This document shows, one piece after another, positions 52,677-60,896 of a stretch of 64,000 nt of DNA. The stretch covers positions 62,001 through 126,000 of the forward strand of contig JACOSO010000096.1 of assembly GCA_016178785.1 (NCBI GenBank). Direction: 5' to 3'. Both the position numbers and the translations under genes were made by a program. Origin of the DNA: Bacteroidota bacterium. GTDB lineage: Bacteria > Bacteroidota > Bacteroidia > Cytophagales > Cyclobacteriaceae. The notes beneath the pieces were generated by a model. It worked only from the letters and a program-made list of their open reading frames with translations. It searched no databases and was not told the DNA's origin. Each line of letters opens with the position of its first letter. The stretch's first letter is position 1.

Positions 52677-53171
52677 ATGCCTTTAATCCAGCTTGAAACA
52701 ATAATAAAATCGGAAATTCATATTTGCTTTGATCTTTCAAGAAGCATAGATCTTCATAAAATATCCATGGCTCATACAAACGAAAAAGCTGTAGCTGGAA
52801 GAACAAGCGGTCTAATCCAGTTTGGGGAAGTTGTTACCTGGGAAGCAAGGCACTTAGGAATTAAACAAAATCTGACCTCAAAAATTACTGCCTATAACCG
52901 TCCATTTCATTTTAGAGACGAACAAGTGCAAGGGATTTTCAAATCAATCATTCATGATCATAATTTCGAGCAACGCGGTGAAACGGTGATTATGAAAGAT
53001 GCTTTCAATTTCGAATCTCCATTGGGGGTGCTGGGTAAAGTAGCAACAGTATTTTTTAAAAGGTATTTAACCAAGCTTCTCATCAATCGAAATAATACTA
53101 TAAAAGAATATGCAGAATCCCGTAAATGGAAATTGGTAATTGACCCGGTTACTCATCCTCAGCAAACGTGA
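52677..53171 (+). CDS. SRPBCC-family protein
   Basis: 164 aa from ATG 52677 (an upstream in-frame ATG lies inside menE). The pattern SEIHICFDLSRSIDLHKISM, then GEVVTWEARHLGIKQNLTSKI and RGETVIMKDAFNFESPLGVLG, is the Bet v 1/START-like SRPBCC fold described in Bacteroidota as a cell-division-inhibitor-like or SRPBCC protein. A hydrophobic-ligand pocket is expected. Next to menE, it may bind a quinone precursor, but that is speculation. Convergent overlap of 23 bp with the next gene. Confidence 0.78.
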   Translation: MPLIQLETIIKSEIHICFDLSRSIDLHKISMAHTNEKAVAGRTSGLIQFGEVVTWEARHLGIKQNLTSKITAYNRPFHFRDEQVQGIFKSIIHDHNFEQRGETVIMKDAFNFESPLGVLGKVATVFFKRYLTKLLINRNNTIKEYAESRKWKLVIDPVTHPQQT

Positions 53172-53523
53172 GCACATAGCCATTGTTGTCAAAAATAGAA
53201 AACTCAGTGGCTCCGTAAAAAGTTTTGTTCAATTCAGCGATTACTTTCGCTTTGCTTTTGATTTTATCGTGAAAGGCGCGGATGCCTTTAAGCCTGATAT
53301 AAAACAACAATGAGCCTCCCTCCTGCCGACTTATCTCAGGAAGAACATCTCCAAGGCTAGAGTAAGTCTGGAACATGAATGATACATTTCCATTCGATAG
53401 CATAGCCCAATCGTAGTTTCCGGTTTCAGGCACTGACATGATCTTTTCAAATCCGAGGTTTTTATAAAACCCGATCGTTGCATTCATGTCTTTGACAAAA
53501 ATGTTAGGTGATAAGCTTTCCAT
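53149..53523 (-). CDS. VOC-fold (glyoxalase/bleomycin-resistance-like) protein
   Basis: 124 aa from ATG 53521-53523. SLSPNIFVKDMNATIGFYKNLGF is the typical VOC opening, quoted as positions 3-25. The second half (EGGSLLFYIRLKG, ATEFSIFDNNGYVLTFAE) completes the paired beta-alpha-beta units. An upstream in-frame ATG at 53550 would add nine atypical residues. Specific substrate unknown; many relatives are not enzymes. Confidence 0.82.
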   Translation of the reverse strand: MESLSPNIFVKDMNATIGFYKNLGFEKIMSVPETGNYDWAMLSNGNVSFMFQTYSSLGDVLPEISRQEGGSLLFYIRLKGIRAFHDKIKSKAKVIAELNKTFYGATEFSIFDNNGYVLTFAEDE

Positions 53524-53546
53524 AATTTTTTTGTTTATGAGATAAG

Positions 53547-54101
53547 TCAATTATCCATTCCGATTTTAAATCCGATCTTCTTTCTTGGTTCTTGTGGCTG
53601 ATTCAAAAGCTGTTTTAGCGCGTTGAAAATCATTTGAATCTCTTCTTCATGTTTATTTACTTTTTCATCCTGATTAAGAATTGTTCGCTCAAGTTGCGCT
53701 ATTTTCAGAAGTACATCATTGTGGGTTAACAGCACCTCGCGGATGCGGCTGAAGATGCGGATGATTTGTATGTTCACTTCCACAGCAGTCTCACTCTTCA
53801 ACACACTTGATAGCATCGCCACTCCCATCTCTGTAAATACATAGGGTAATTTTCTGATGCCCATCTTCTCCTTATTGGAAGTCACAATTTGTGACATCCA
53901 ATTTTCAAGTTCTTGCGGAGTCATTTGAAACATGAAGTCCGGAGGGAAACGTTCCTTGTTTCGCTTCACTGCCTGGTTCAGCCCTTTCGTTTCAACTCCG
54001 TACATCTGTGCGAGGTCGCGGTCGAGCATTACATTCTTTCCGCGGATCAGATAAATTTTACTGACAACTATATCATCGCTGACGGTTATGGCGTTGCTCA
54101 T
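53547..54101 (-). CDS. ORF6N domain protein
   Basis: 184 aa. KIYLIRGKNVMLDRDLAQMY near 14-33 and VKRNKERFPPDFMFQMTPQE are the ORF6N core, a KilA-N-like DNA-binding module known from phages and accessory DNA. The helical C-terminal half (ILNQDEKVNKHEEEIQMIFNALK) could form a coiled coil. A paralogue is at 56199 (same layout, moderate identity). Likely DNA-binding; the target is unknown. Confidence 0.88.
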   Translation of the reverse strand: MSNAITVSDDIVVSKIYLIRGKNVMLDRDLAQMYGVETKGLNQAVKRNKERFPPDFMFQMTPQELENWMSQIVTSNKEKMGIRKLPYVFTEMGVAMLSSVLKSETAVEVNIQIIRIFSRIREVLLTHNDVLLKIAQLERTILNQDEKVNKHEEEIQMIFNALKQLLNQPQEPRKKIGFKIGMDN

Positions 54102-54120
54102 GATTTTACCTTTAAAGCGT

Positions 54121-54182
54121 CACCTCACCCTAGCTCCTTTCTCCCGTTTACGCCATGGCAAGCTTGAACAGGATGAAAGGAG
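54121..54182. repeat. REP-like palindromic element
   Basis: Opens CACCTCACCCTAGCTCC. CTCCTTTC (54134-54141) and GAAAGGAG (54175-54182) form a perfect 8-bp inverted repeat around a 33-nt loop. The CCTCACC head is shared with the blocks at 8946 (minus strand) and 55018. Confidence 0.5.
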
Positions 54183-54210
54183 TTTATGGGATCGGCTAAC
54201 AACCGCTAAG

Positions 54211-55002
54211 TTATTTCTTCTGATTTTTTTCTGACTTCAACTGAAAGAGTTCCTTTTGCAGATCGAGCACCACGCTCGCCAACTGATCTACCGAAACATC
54301 AGGCTTTGCTTCTACTTCTGGAAACTGAACGCTGATGTACGCCTTTGCTGACCATGCTTCGAGCACATCTTCGCCATCAATTTGATAGGGCGCATACTGT
54401 CGATTATCTGAAACCAGAAAAAATTTTCCGTTTTCCTCAAGGTAGTTGAACACTCTTTTATATACCACGCCTTCGTGCTGCGTTACTAAAATATAGGTCT
54501 TACCACTTTTAATGTCATTCAGCTTTTCAACATACTCGCCCACCACAATTGAACCCGGCATGAGCGGCAGCATCGAGTCGCCTTTGATTTCAAAAGCGCG
54601 ATAAGTACCCTGTTTTAAAATAGGCAGATTAAAACGAGGCAATTCTTTCACGTATTCCGGATCGGCATAGCCGCTCAAATATCCGGCTGATGCTTTCACC
54701 GGTACAAACTCGATATTCTCTTTGCGATGCTGATCAACTGTTACTACCAGCACATCGCGCCCGCGGTTGAACGACACAGGAGGTTTGGGGTCCGACTTTG
54801 TAAGGTCAGTGCCAATGAGTGACTCCATCGACACGCCAAAGAGTACGGCCATTTTTTGCAAGAGCTCAGCGCGTGGCTCGGCTCGGCCTTCTTCGTACGC
54901 GCCTACGAGCGAGCGCTTGATTCCCAGCTTTTGCGCAAATTCATCTTGCGTGAGCTGTAATTTTTTACGGAGGGTGCGGAGGTTTTCATTGAGGCTTACC
55001 AT
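54211..55002 (-). CDS. XRE-family repressor with S24 (LexA/CI-like) peptidase domain
   Basis: 263 aa from ATG 55000-55002. HTH domain near 1-60 (FAQKLGIKRSLVGAYEEGRAEP). S24 domain near 135-230: KGDSMLPLMPGSIVV carries the Ser nucleophile, and EGVVYKRVF the Lys of the Ser-Lys dyad. Such proteins self-cleave after DNA damage or are phage-CI-like. Two matching palindromes (55329 and 55380) upstream of the adjacent gene are good operator candidates. An in-frame ATG eight codons upstream falls in the REP-like block and is less likely. Confidence 0.88.
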   Translation of the reverse strand: MVSLNENLRTLRKKLQLTQDEFAQKLGIKRSLVGAYEEGRAEPRAELLQKMAVLFGVSMESLIGTDLTKSDPKPPVSFNRGRDVLVVTVDQHRKENIEFVPVKASAGYLSGYADPEYVKELPRFNLPILKQGTYRAFEIKGDSMLPLMPGSIVVGEYVEKLNDIKSGKTYILVTQHEGVVYKRVFNYLEENGKFFLVSDNRQYAPYQIDGEDVLEAWSAKAYISVQFPEVEAKPDVSVDQLASVVLDLQKELFQLKSEKNQKK

Positions 55003-55017
55003 ATTGTTTCTGTTTGG

Positions 55018-55062
55018 CCTCACCACGACCCTCTCCAGAGGAAAGGGAGAGATGAGAGTGGG
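55018..55062. repeat. REP-like palindromic element
   Basis: CCTCACCACGACCCTCTCC followed by a GGAAAGGGAGAG counterpart gives a CTCTCC/GGAGAG stem. It lies between the S24 repressor start and the 86-aa gene stop. Third member of the CCTCACC-headed family in this window. Confidence 0.55.
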
Positions 55063-55065
55063 TTA

Positions 55066-55326
55066 CTATTTTTTGAAAATTAAGATCCTTCCTGAATTGT
55101 TTTGACGGTTGCCGAATGAAAAAAGATTGCGTTGCAAATACTTTTCACTGTCGGTCATGGCGCGAATGTGACGGTCAATTTTTTCGATTACTTCTGTCAC
55201 TGAAGTTTGAGGTTCGGCCAAAAGATAGCCGTAATACCCATCAACTAATCCTTCTGTTGAAAACCCTATCTGGAACCGCCCGGACTGAAGTTTTTTGCTT
55301 TTCAGCTTTAGCTTGATTTCACTCAT
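55066..55326 (-). CDS. 86-aa protein of unknown function
   Basis: Starts MSEIKLKLKSKKLQSGRFQI and ends in a basic SGRILIFKK. A mixed beta/alpha pattern; no membrane segment and no family I recognise. It is upstream of, and on the same strand as, the S24 repressor, and the two palindromes before it suggest that they form one self-regulated unit. The 260 bp from 55400 to 55660 downstream of the palindromes show no gene. Confidence 0.6.
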   Translation of the reverse strand: MSEIKLKLKSKKLQSGRFQIGFSTEGLVDGYYGYLLAEPQTSVTEVIEKIDRHIRAMTDSEKYLQRNLFSFGNRQNNSGRILIFKK

Positions 55327-55328
55327 TG

Positions 55329-55344
55329 ACTAAAAATTTTAGCT
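55329..55344. promoter_or_regulatory. Operator candidate 1 (ACTAAAAATTTTAGCT)
   Basis: Near-perfect palindrome directly upstream of the 86-aa gene. It matches the second site at 55381 in 14 of 16 positions (ACTAAAnATTTTAGnT). A likely binding site for the S24-type repressor encoded downstream. Confidence 0.5.
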
Positions 55345-55379
55345 AAATAAATACCTTGTGTGTTAAATTGCAAGTATTA

Positions 55380-55396
55380 AACTAAATATTTTAGTT
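55380..55396. promoter_or_regulatory. Operator candidate 2 (ACTAAATATTTTAGTT)
   Basis: Second copy of the palindrome, starting 52 bp from the first (about five helical turns), so dimers could bind on the same face of the DNA. Confidence 0.5.
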
Positions 55397-55659
55397 TTTA
55401 CACGTGTTCACGACTTTGTTTATAGTCAAATGAGCAATTTTAAGCTCTGGAATGGTCTTTAAGGTTTCAGAATGCAGCTTTGTTGTTTCAGAACTAACCC
55501 AATGTCCTGACAACCTAAATCAATTCTTAACCCAAAGCCTGTCAAGTTTTTTTAGGGCGAGTCAGACTCTGCCCGAAACGCAGGGGTTTTTTTACCTAAT
55601 CCAATCTCATGTGTCTCTCCGCTAAATTCATTAGTCAACTTAAAGTTGAAAAAGCCAAA

Positions 55660-56106
55660 CTAGTCTTCATCCTCATCGTCATGTTCATGTTCTTCATTTT
55701 CATCATGACCATGACTGCCCTGACTAGCCTCCATAATTTTGTGAAACTGATCATGCAAAGCTGTGAGCTTTTCCTTTATCGCATCATCAGAAGCGCCTTT
55801 GGCGATTTCGTCTGCGAGTGACTTAGAATCTGTTTTGAGTTTTTCAAGGTTGGATTTCATTTCATCACTCCTCAGGTTTTCAGGCAATGATGATGATGCA
55901 AGTCGCTCGGCCTCTTCGGCTAATTGTGCAGCAAGTTTTTTTACGGGCTTAAGATCCCCCGAATCTTTTAATGGGTGGAAAACATCTGCCATGATTTTGT
56001 GAAACGAGTCCAGCTCTTTCCATTCTGCTTTCTTCTCATGATGCTCTTTATGAGAACAAGCTGCGCAAAACGACCACAAGACAACAATTGCGATTAAGTT
56101 TTTCAT
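55660..56106 (-). CDS. Small lipoprotein with His/Asp/Glu-rich tail
   Basis: 148 aa. Hydrophobic start followed by FCAAC with Cys17 as likely lipidation site, then SHKEHHEKK. The body is helical (EELDSFHKIMADVFHPLKDS and KLTALHDQFHKIME share a related phrase), and the last 20 residues are almost all His, Asp, Glu and Gly. The tail could bind divalent metal. No named family recognised. Confidence 0.72.
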   Translation of the reverse strand: MKNLIAIVVLWSFCAACSHKEHHEKKAEWKELDSFHKIMADVFHPLKDSGDLKPVKKLAAQLAEEAERLASSSLPENLRSDEMKSNLEKLKTDSKSLADEIAKGASDDAIKEKLTALHDQFHKIMEASQGSHGHDENEEHEHDDEDED

Positions 56107-56198
56107 TTGACAAGTAATTTACGGGTTATTTTTTTTCTGCTGAACGCGTGTGCACAAAAGTGATTATCTCTAAGCATTTGACATAGATTCCAATTTTT

Positions 56199-56729
56199 CT
56201 ATTCTTCGCTCTCGCGCTTAAATCCGATCTTGCGAATGGGTTCTGTTTTTGGGTTCAGTAACTCTTTCAAGTATTTAAAGATAAGTTTAATGTCTCCATC
56301 ATGGCTCATAACTTTTTTCTCCATGTGCTCAAGCTTAAGTAAAATGTCTTTATTAGTAACTAATGTCTCTCGTAATTTCACGAAAATTTCTATAATACGA
56401 ATACTCATAGTTATAGCTTGCTCACTCTTTAAGATGTTAGCAAGCATCAATACCCCGTGTTCAGTAAATGCGTAAGGCAAGTAACCGCCAAGGTGCTGTT
56501 TCGATGGTATCGCATTTTGCGATACCATTTCTTCTACTTCTTTTTCATTTAATTGGAACATGAAGTTTTCTGGAAACCTTTCTTGGTTGCGCTTGACTTG
56601 TTCTCTCAATCGAATAGCTATTACTCCGTAGAGTGTAGCTAAGTCTCGATCTAACATTACCTTTTGCCCCCGAATCAGGTAAATTTTATTCATTACAACT
56701 TCATCAGGGATCTTCAGATTCTTTGCCAT
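56199..56729 (-). CDS. ORF6N domain protein (paralogue)
   Basis: 176 aa. KIYLIRGQKVMLDRDLATLY and VKRNQERFPENFMFQLNEKEV match the paralogue at 53547; C-terminal helices (LEHMEKKVMSHDGDIKLIF) are similar. Both end IRKIGFK/RKKIGFK-like. The pair, with the S24 repressor between them, gives the patch an accessory look. No phage structural genes follow. Confidence 0.88.
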   Translation of the reverse strand: MAKNLKIPDEVVMNKIYLIRGQKVMLDRDLATLYGVIAIRLREQVKRNQERFPENFMFQLNEKEVEEMVSQNAIPSKQHLGGYLPYAFTEHGVLMLANILKSEQAITMSIRIIEIFVKLRETLVTNKDILLKLEHMEKKVMSHDGDIKLIFKYLKELLNPKTEPIRKIGFKRESEE

Positions 56730-56755
56730 GCAGGTAATTAAGCGCTAAAAATAAG

Positions 56756-57940
56756 TCAATAGCCGAATCTTTTTGTTTGTGGATGAAACGTGCGCCATGA
56801 ATGCCAGTACTCCTGATAGGCCTGAACAAAATTCAGCTTAGCATCTTTATGCGAGCCGTCTGCATTTTCTCCCGCCCAATTCCATAAATTATTATTTTGG
56901 TCGATGAGTATTTTGCTTTTCACATCGTATCCGAATTGTAAAGTATCTCTACCAACTATCCGGCTCCATGCGTGGAAAGAAACTGAGTCAGCCTCAAGAG
57001 CGATAACGATGGGCTCGTTTTCAATCACATCGTTGATCACACGCTTCTTCAGTAGGTCATTCCAGTCATAAGCCGTAGCGGATAATCCCTGAGCCACGCC
57101 AACTACCCAAGATTTATCATGCCACGACAGTGAATCATGTCGTTCCAGTTTGCCCTCCATTTTCCCTTCATCGTATTTTTCCAATCCTTTGTATTGTTCC
57201 TTGAAACTACTGTCCGGCTGCAGGACAAATGAATCAGGATGCAGATTCAACCAAACTCCAAGGGTCATTTGCTCGGACGGAATTTCTCTTAGCGTCTTTC
57301 CCTTCAATGGTCCGACAATAGCTTCCCCGTTCGCTTGCCGCCACCAGCTTTTGGTGCGGCCGTCTTCAAACATAGCGTTGAAATGATCCATGCCTACCAA
57401 CCGAAAGATTTCTGGTTGCCCGTCTACAATCGGGCTATAAGCGCGCCCTGTTCGGCATACCGTGCAGTAAGTAATCATCACCATCTCGCCTCCAATGCTA
57501 TCGCGTACTTGATGGTGATATCCAATGTTCTCAATAGGATAGGCTTTTGATTCCCCATGAAGTGAAACACCAATCACCAAATTATTATTTGGGACTTTGT
57601 TCTTATCCTTCCTGGCCAGGATTTTGTGCTCCGGTTGATAAAACATTTTATCCGCCAGAAAACGAAAATTGAATGCATAAACAACGATAGCCCAAAAAAT
57701 AAGCATGGCAATCACTGTGAATTTAAAGCTCGGACTGCTTTTTCTGATATATGAAAAGGAAGGGTAAGCGATCAGCAGCCAACCAACAAACCGAAACAGC
57801 CAAACATAAGTTTGAATAAAATAAGCGAGGAAAATAGTCTCGTCAACCTGGCTTCCCGGGAATGGCATTATAAAATAAACGCGGGCGATCTCCACTCCTA
57901 TCAGGAGTAAAATACCAATGGCAAATAAAAGCGGCTTCAT
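56756..57940 (-). CDS. DUF3179 membrane protein
   Basis: 394 aa. Three N-terminal helices (about 5-24, 40-60, 75-95). YCTVCRTGRAY near 158-168, DHFNAMFEDGRTKSWWRQ and LTLGVWL are DUF3179 hallmarks; the two Cys are conserved in the family. Function unknown. It lies 26 bp upstream of the second ORF6N gene on the same strand. Confidence 0.88.
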   Translation of the reverse strand: MKPLLFAIGILLLIGVEIARVYFIMPFPGSQVDETIFLAYFIQTYVWLFRFVGWLLIAYPSFSYIRKSSPSFKFTVIAMLIFWAIVVYAFNFRFLADKMFYQPEHKILARKDKNKVPNNNLVIGVSLHGESKAYPIENIGYHHQVRDSIGGEMVMITYCTVCRTGRAYSPIVDGQPEIFRLVGMDHFNAMFEDGRTKSWWRQANGEAIVGPLKGKTLREIPSEQMTLGVWLNLHPDSFVLQPDSSFKEQYKGLEKYDEGKMEGKLERHDSLSWHDKSWVVGVAQGLSATAYDWNDLLKKRVINDVIENEPIVIALEADSVSFHAWSRIVGRDTLQFGYDVKSKILIDQNNNLWNWAGENADGSHKDAKLNFVQAYQEYWHSWRTFHPQTKRFGY

Positions 57941-58108
57941 TAATCGGAAAAATAAACAAAATTGTTATGCGCCACTATTCCATATTACCTTTCTTTCTCT
58001 ACAAGTTTGAATGCATGATTTGGGAATTGGCAACAAACACAAGTCTTGATGTAAAAGGCTTTGTTACTCTCTCAGTGATTTATTTACTTGATCTAAAACC
58101 GCAATCCG

Positions 58109-60892
58109 ATGAAAATAGTAATTCGTTCAATAATTATTCTTACTCTTCTCGTAATAAATGGAATTCTCCCCGCACAAGATTTAAAATCAGTTACGGTTAA
58201 TCAATCGAATACAATTGTGGGGGCTGAAACATCCAGTGGAAAAAGGTTTGCAGTTGCATATCCAGTCGTTTCTTTTCAAGTAAAAAAGCACGGTGAGACT
58301 TCTTCAAAGTCAATCCAACTTGCAGCAACCTCAGCGGGTTCCTTTGCAAATTCTCTGAAGTATGTTCTTACATTTCAAAACACTTCAAAAGACACCATCT
58401 CGCTCTATAATATTATTCCTTTTGGTGAATCAAGAGAACGAGTATACATCACAGGCCTCGGCAATCACCTTCTTTCTAGAACCCATCTCTTTATTCCCGA
58501 TAAAAAACCGGTGAATGTGATTGTTCCGGACAATGCATGGGAGTTAGGCTATTCGGAAATAAAATTGGAAAACGACTTACATCTTTGTGCTCTTGCGAGG
58601 CGCGATGCATCATCGATACAAAAGGGAAAAAGAAAAAGATTTGAAACTATTTTATATCCGGGAGGTACCGTCAACTATTTCATTTATTTTGATTTATATT
58701 CTGGTGAGTGGCAGGCAGGCTTGCGAAAGGTCTTTCAGGAAAAAATGCTTTATGATGTTGAACACTTTGATGACTCTCTTTATCAACGCAACGATCTGGC
58801 ATGGATTCGAAAAGCTTACGTCATTCATTTGCTGATGGCGTGGGATAAAGAATACTTTGATTACAAAACAGGAAAATTCAACCTCCAACATTTTGTAAAA
58901 AAGGGTCAATCTATTTTTGGTGGCGATGATGTGGTTTGCCTTTGGCCTACGTGGCCAACACTTGGAATGGATCAGCGAAATCAATTTGATATGTATCGAG
59001 ATCTTCCGGGAGGCTTACCAGCTATTCGCACACTTGCAGACACGTTGAGAAAACTCGGTACAAAGTTTTTCATTGCCTACAATCCATGGGATGCAAGCAC
59101 CCGCGCTGAAGGTCACCTGCGAGGCCTCGAATATTTGATCAGGGAAACATCGGCTGACGGAGTGGTGCTTGACACGCAGGGCGAATCTAGCAGAGAGCTA
59201 CAAGCGGCTGCCGATAAGGCAAAGAGCGGAGTGATTATGTACAGCGAGGGAATGGCTATTCCCAAAAACATGAATGGGATTGCCTCTGGTCGGGTGCATA
59301 ATGCATTGTATTATCCACCGATGCTCAATTTGAACAAGCTCATTAAACCCGACTTCGCAATTTTTCGTGTGGCAGAAGTTTACAAAGAACCGATCGTACG
59401 CGAATATGCCACTTCCTTCTTTAATGGCTATGGCACGGAGATCAATCAATTTGCTCCGGGTCATCCCGATTGGGAGGAAGAGCAATATCGGTTTCTGGGC
59501 AAGACTTCAATGATCCTCCGCGAGAACAGCGACAATTTCCATTCGAAAAGTTTCTCCCCGCTAATCACCACAACACATGACAGCATTTGGGTAAACCGAT
59601 GGCCGCTTAACAACAAAACTGTTTACACTATTTTCAGTTTGAAGCCAGAGGGTTTTAGCGGACTGCTCTTCAAAGTGAAACCGAAGAATGGCTTTCACTT
59701 TGTGGATCTTTGGCATCATAAATTGCTGGCCCCTACTCCAAAAGATTCTTTATTTTTTATTTCTACTGATGTCGGTGCTTTCAATACAAAATACATTGGA
59801 ACAAACAATGAAGGCGCGGTGGATTGTATTGCAGAATTTCCTGAGATCATCAAATTGAAAAAAGAGCGAAATATTCTTACTTATTCTGCAACAGCAGATT
59901 GCACCTTAAAAATTTGGGCTGGCAATCCTACCTACGACAAAAAGCCATTGTTATTAAAATCAAAAGAGGGCAAGGTCGATCTCACCAAAGAATTTGGAAG
60001 TTTTGAGGGGAATATAATTGTACAAGCCTTTCAAAATAATCAACTGCTGGATGAAGCAATTTTAGAAATCAAATCAGGCGAACCTATTCTGATCAGCAGC
60101 ATTGAAAAAACTTCCGAGGCAATTTCTATTCCTCAGGGAATGGTAAAAATTCCTTCAGGAAGATTCACCTATCATTCAACGCATGGTGACGAATTTATCC
60201 GCTACCCCAATGACCAGGAAGGAAAGACTTTTGATATGCCCGGTTTTTTCATGGACAAGTTCCCGGTCACCAACAAACAGTTCAAGGAATTTCTGGATGC
60301 CTCGCAATATATTCCCAACGACACAGCTAATTTTCTCAAGCACTGGAAGAAAAGAAATATTCCACGAGGCCAGGAAAATTATCCGGTCGTGTATGTCTCG
60401 TACGAAGATGCAAGGGCATACGCACAATGGGCCGGTAAACGCTTGCCTACGGAAATAGAATGGCAATATGCTGCGCAGACCAGCAAGAACAACGAATGGC
60501 CGTGGAAGCAAACCAAACCAGTGACGCGCAAAGAAGAAGCGGTCACTGAAACACTGACCGTATTTTCACTCGAAGGCATTGATCCCACATTGTGCAACCT
60601 CGGAGATGGAAAATTGTACCCTGTGGGAAGTTACCCTGCAGGTGCTAATTCCTTCGGACTGCAAGATCTCGTAGGTTGTGTGTGGCAAATGACCAACGAT
60701 CTTTATGAAAGCGGAAGCTATCGCTACATCATGATGAAAGGCGGAAGTTATTTCAAGCCAAGTTCGAGCTGGTGGTATGTGCAAGGCGGACCACGAGAGC
60801 TGCACTACAAACAATATCTGTTGCGTGTATCACAGGGATTTGAAAGAAATGCAACTGTGGGATTTAGGTGTGTGAAGGAAGCAAAGCTTTAG
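58109..60892 (+). CDS. Secreted GH-like protein with C-terminal SUMF1/FGE-sulfatase-type domain
   Basis: 927 aa, signal peptide about 1-22 (...GILPAQ). Residues about 230-560 resemble a TIM-barrel glycosidase region (DDVVCLWPTWPTLGMD, YNPWDASTRAEG, SADGVVLDTQGE), followed by beta domains. Residues about 674-925 are a SUMF1/FGE-type C-lectin-like domain: VKIPSGRF, FFMDKFPVTNKQFKEFL, YVSYEDARAYAQWAGKRLPT, GFRCV. The usual GNVWEW is GCVWQM, and the oxidase Cys pair is not evident, so it is likely a binding rather than an oxidising domain. An extracellular glycan-active protein is plausible; the linkage is unknown. Confidence 0.75.
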   Translation: MKIVIRSIIILTLLVINGILPAQDLKSVTVNQSNTIVGAETSSGKRFAVAYPVVSFQVKKHGETSSKSIQLAATSAGSFANSLKYVLTFQNTSKDTISLYNIIPFGESRERVYITGLGNHLLSRTHLFIPDKKPVNVIVPDNAWELGYSEIKLENDLHLCALARRDASSIQKGKRKRFETILYPGGTVNYFIYFDLYSGEWQAGLRKVFQEKMLYDVEHFDDSLYQRNDLAWIRKAYVIHLLMAWDKEYFDYKTGKFNLQHFVKKGQSIFGGDDVVCLWPTWPTLGMDQRNQFDMYRDLPGGLPAIRTLADTLRKLGTKFFIAYNPWDASTRAEGHLRGLEYLIRETSADGVVLDTQGESSRELQAAADKAKSGVIMYSEGMAIPKNMNGIASGRVHNALYYPPMLNLNKLIKPDFAIFRVAEVYKEPIVREYATSFFNGYGTEINQFAPGHPDWEEEQYRFLGKTSMILRENSDNFHSKSFSPLITTTHDSIWVNRWPLNNKTVYTIFSLKPEGFSGLLFKVKPKNGFHFVDLWHHKLLAPTPKDSLFFISTDVGAFNTKYIGTNNEGAVDCIAEFPEIIKLKKERNILTYSATADCTLKIWAGNPTYDKKPLLLKSKEGKVDLTKEFGSFEGNIIVQAFQNNQLLDEAILEIKSGEPILISSIEKTSEAISIPQGMVKIPSGRFTYHSTHGDEFIRYPNDQEGKTFDMPGFFMDKFPVTNKQFKEFLDASQYIPNDTANFLKHWKKRNIPRGQENYPVVYVSYEDARAYAQWAGKRLPTEIEWQYAAQTSKNNEWPWKQTKPVTRKEEAVTETLTVFSLEGIDPTLCNLGDGKLYPVGSYPAGANSFGLQDLVGCVWQMTNDLYESGSYRYIMMKGGSYFKPSSSWWYVQGGPRELHYKQYLLRVSQGFERNATVGFRCVKEAKL

Positions 60893-60896
60893 TTAG

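Noticed and set aside
55555-55600. Terminator-like CTGC/GCAG stem before a T run
   Set aside because: Only a 4-bp stem, and no plus-strand gene ends nearby.
53147-56729. Prophage
   Set aside because: ORF6N and a CI-like repressor are present, but no integrase, terminase, capsid or tail gene, and no attachment-site duplication was seen.
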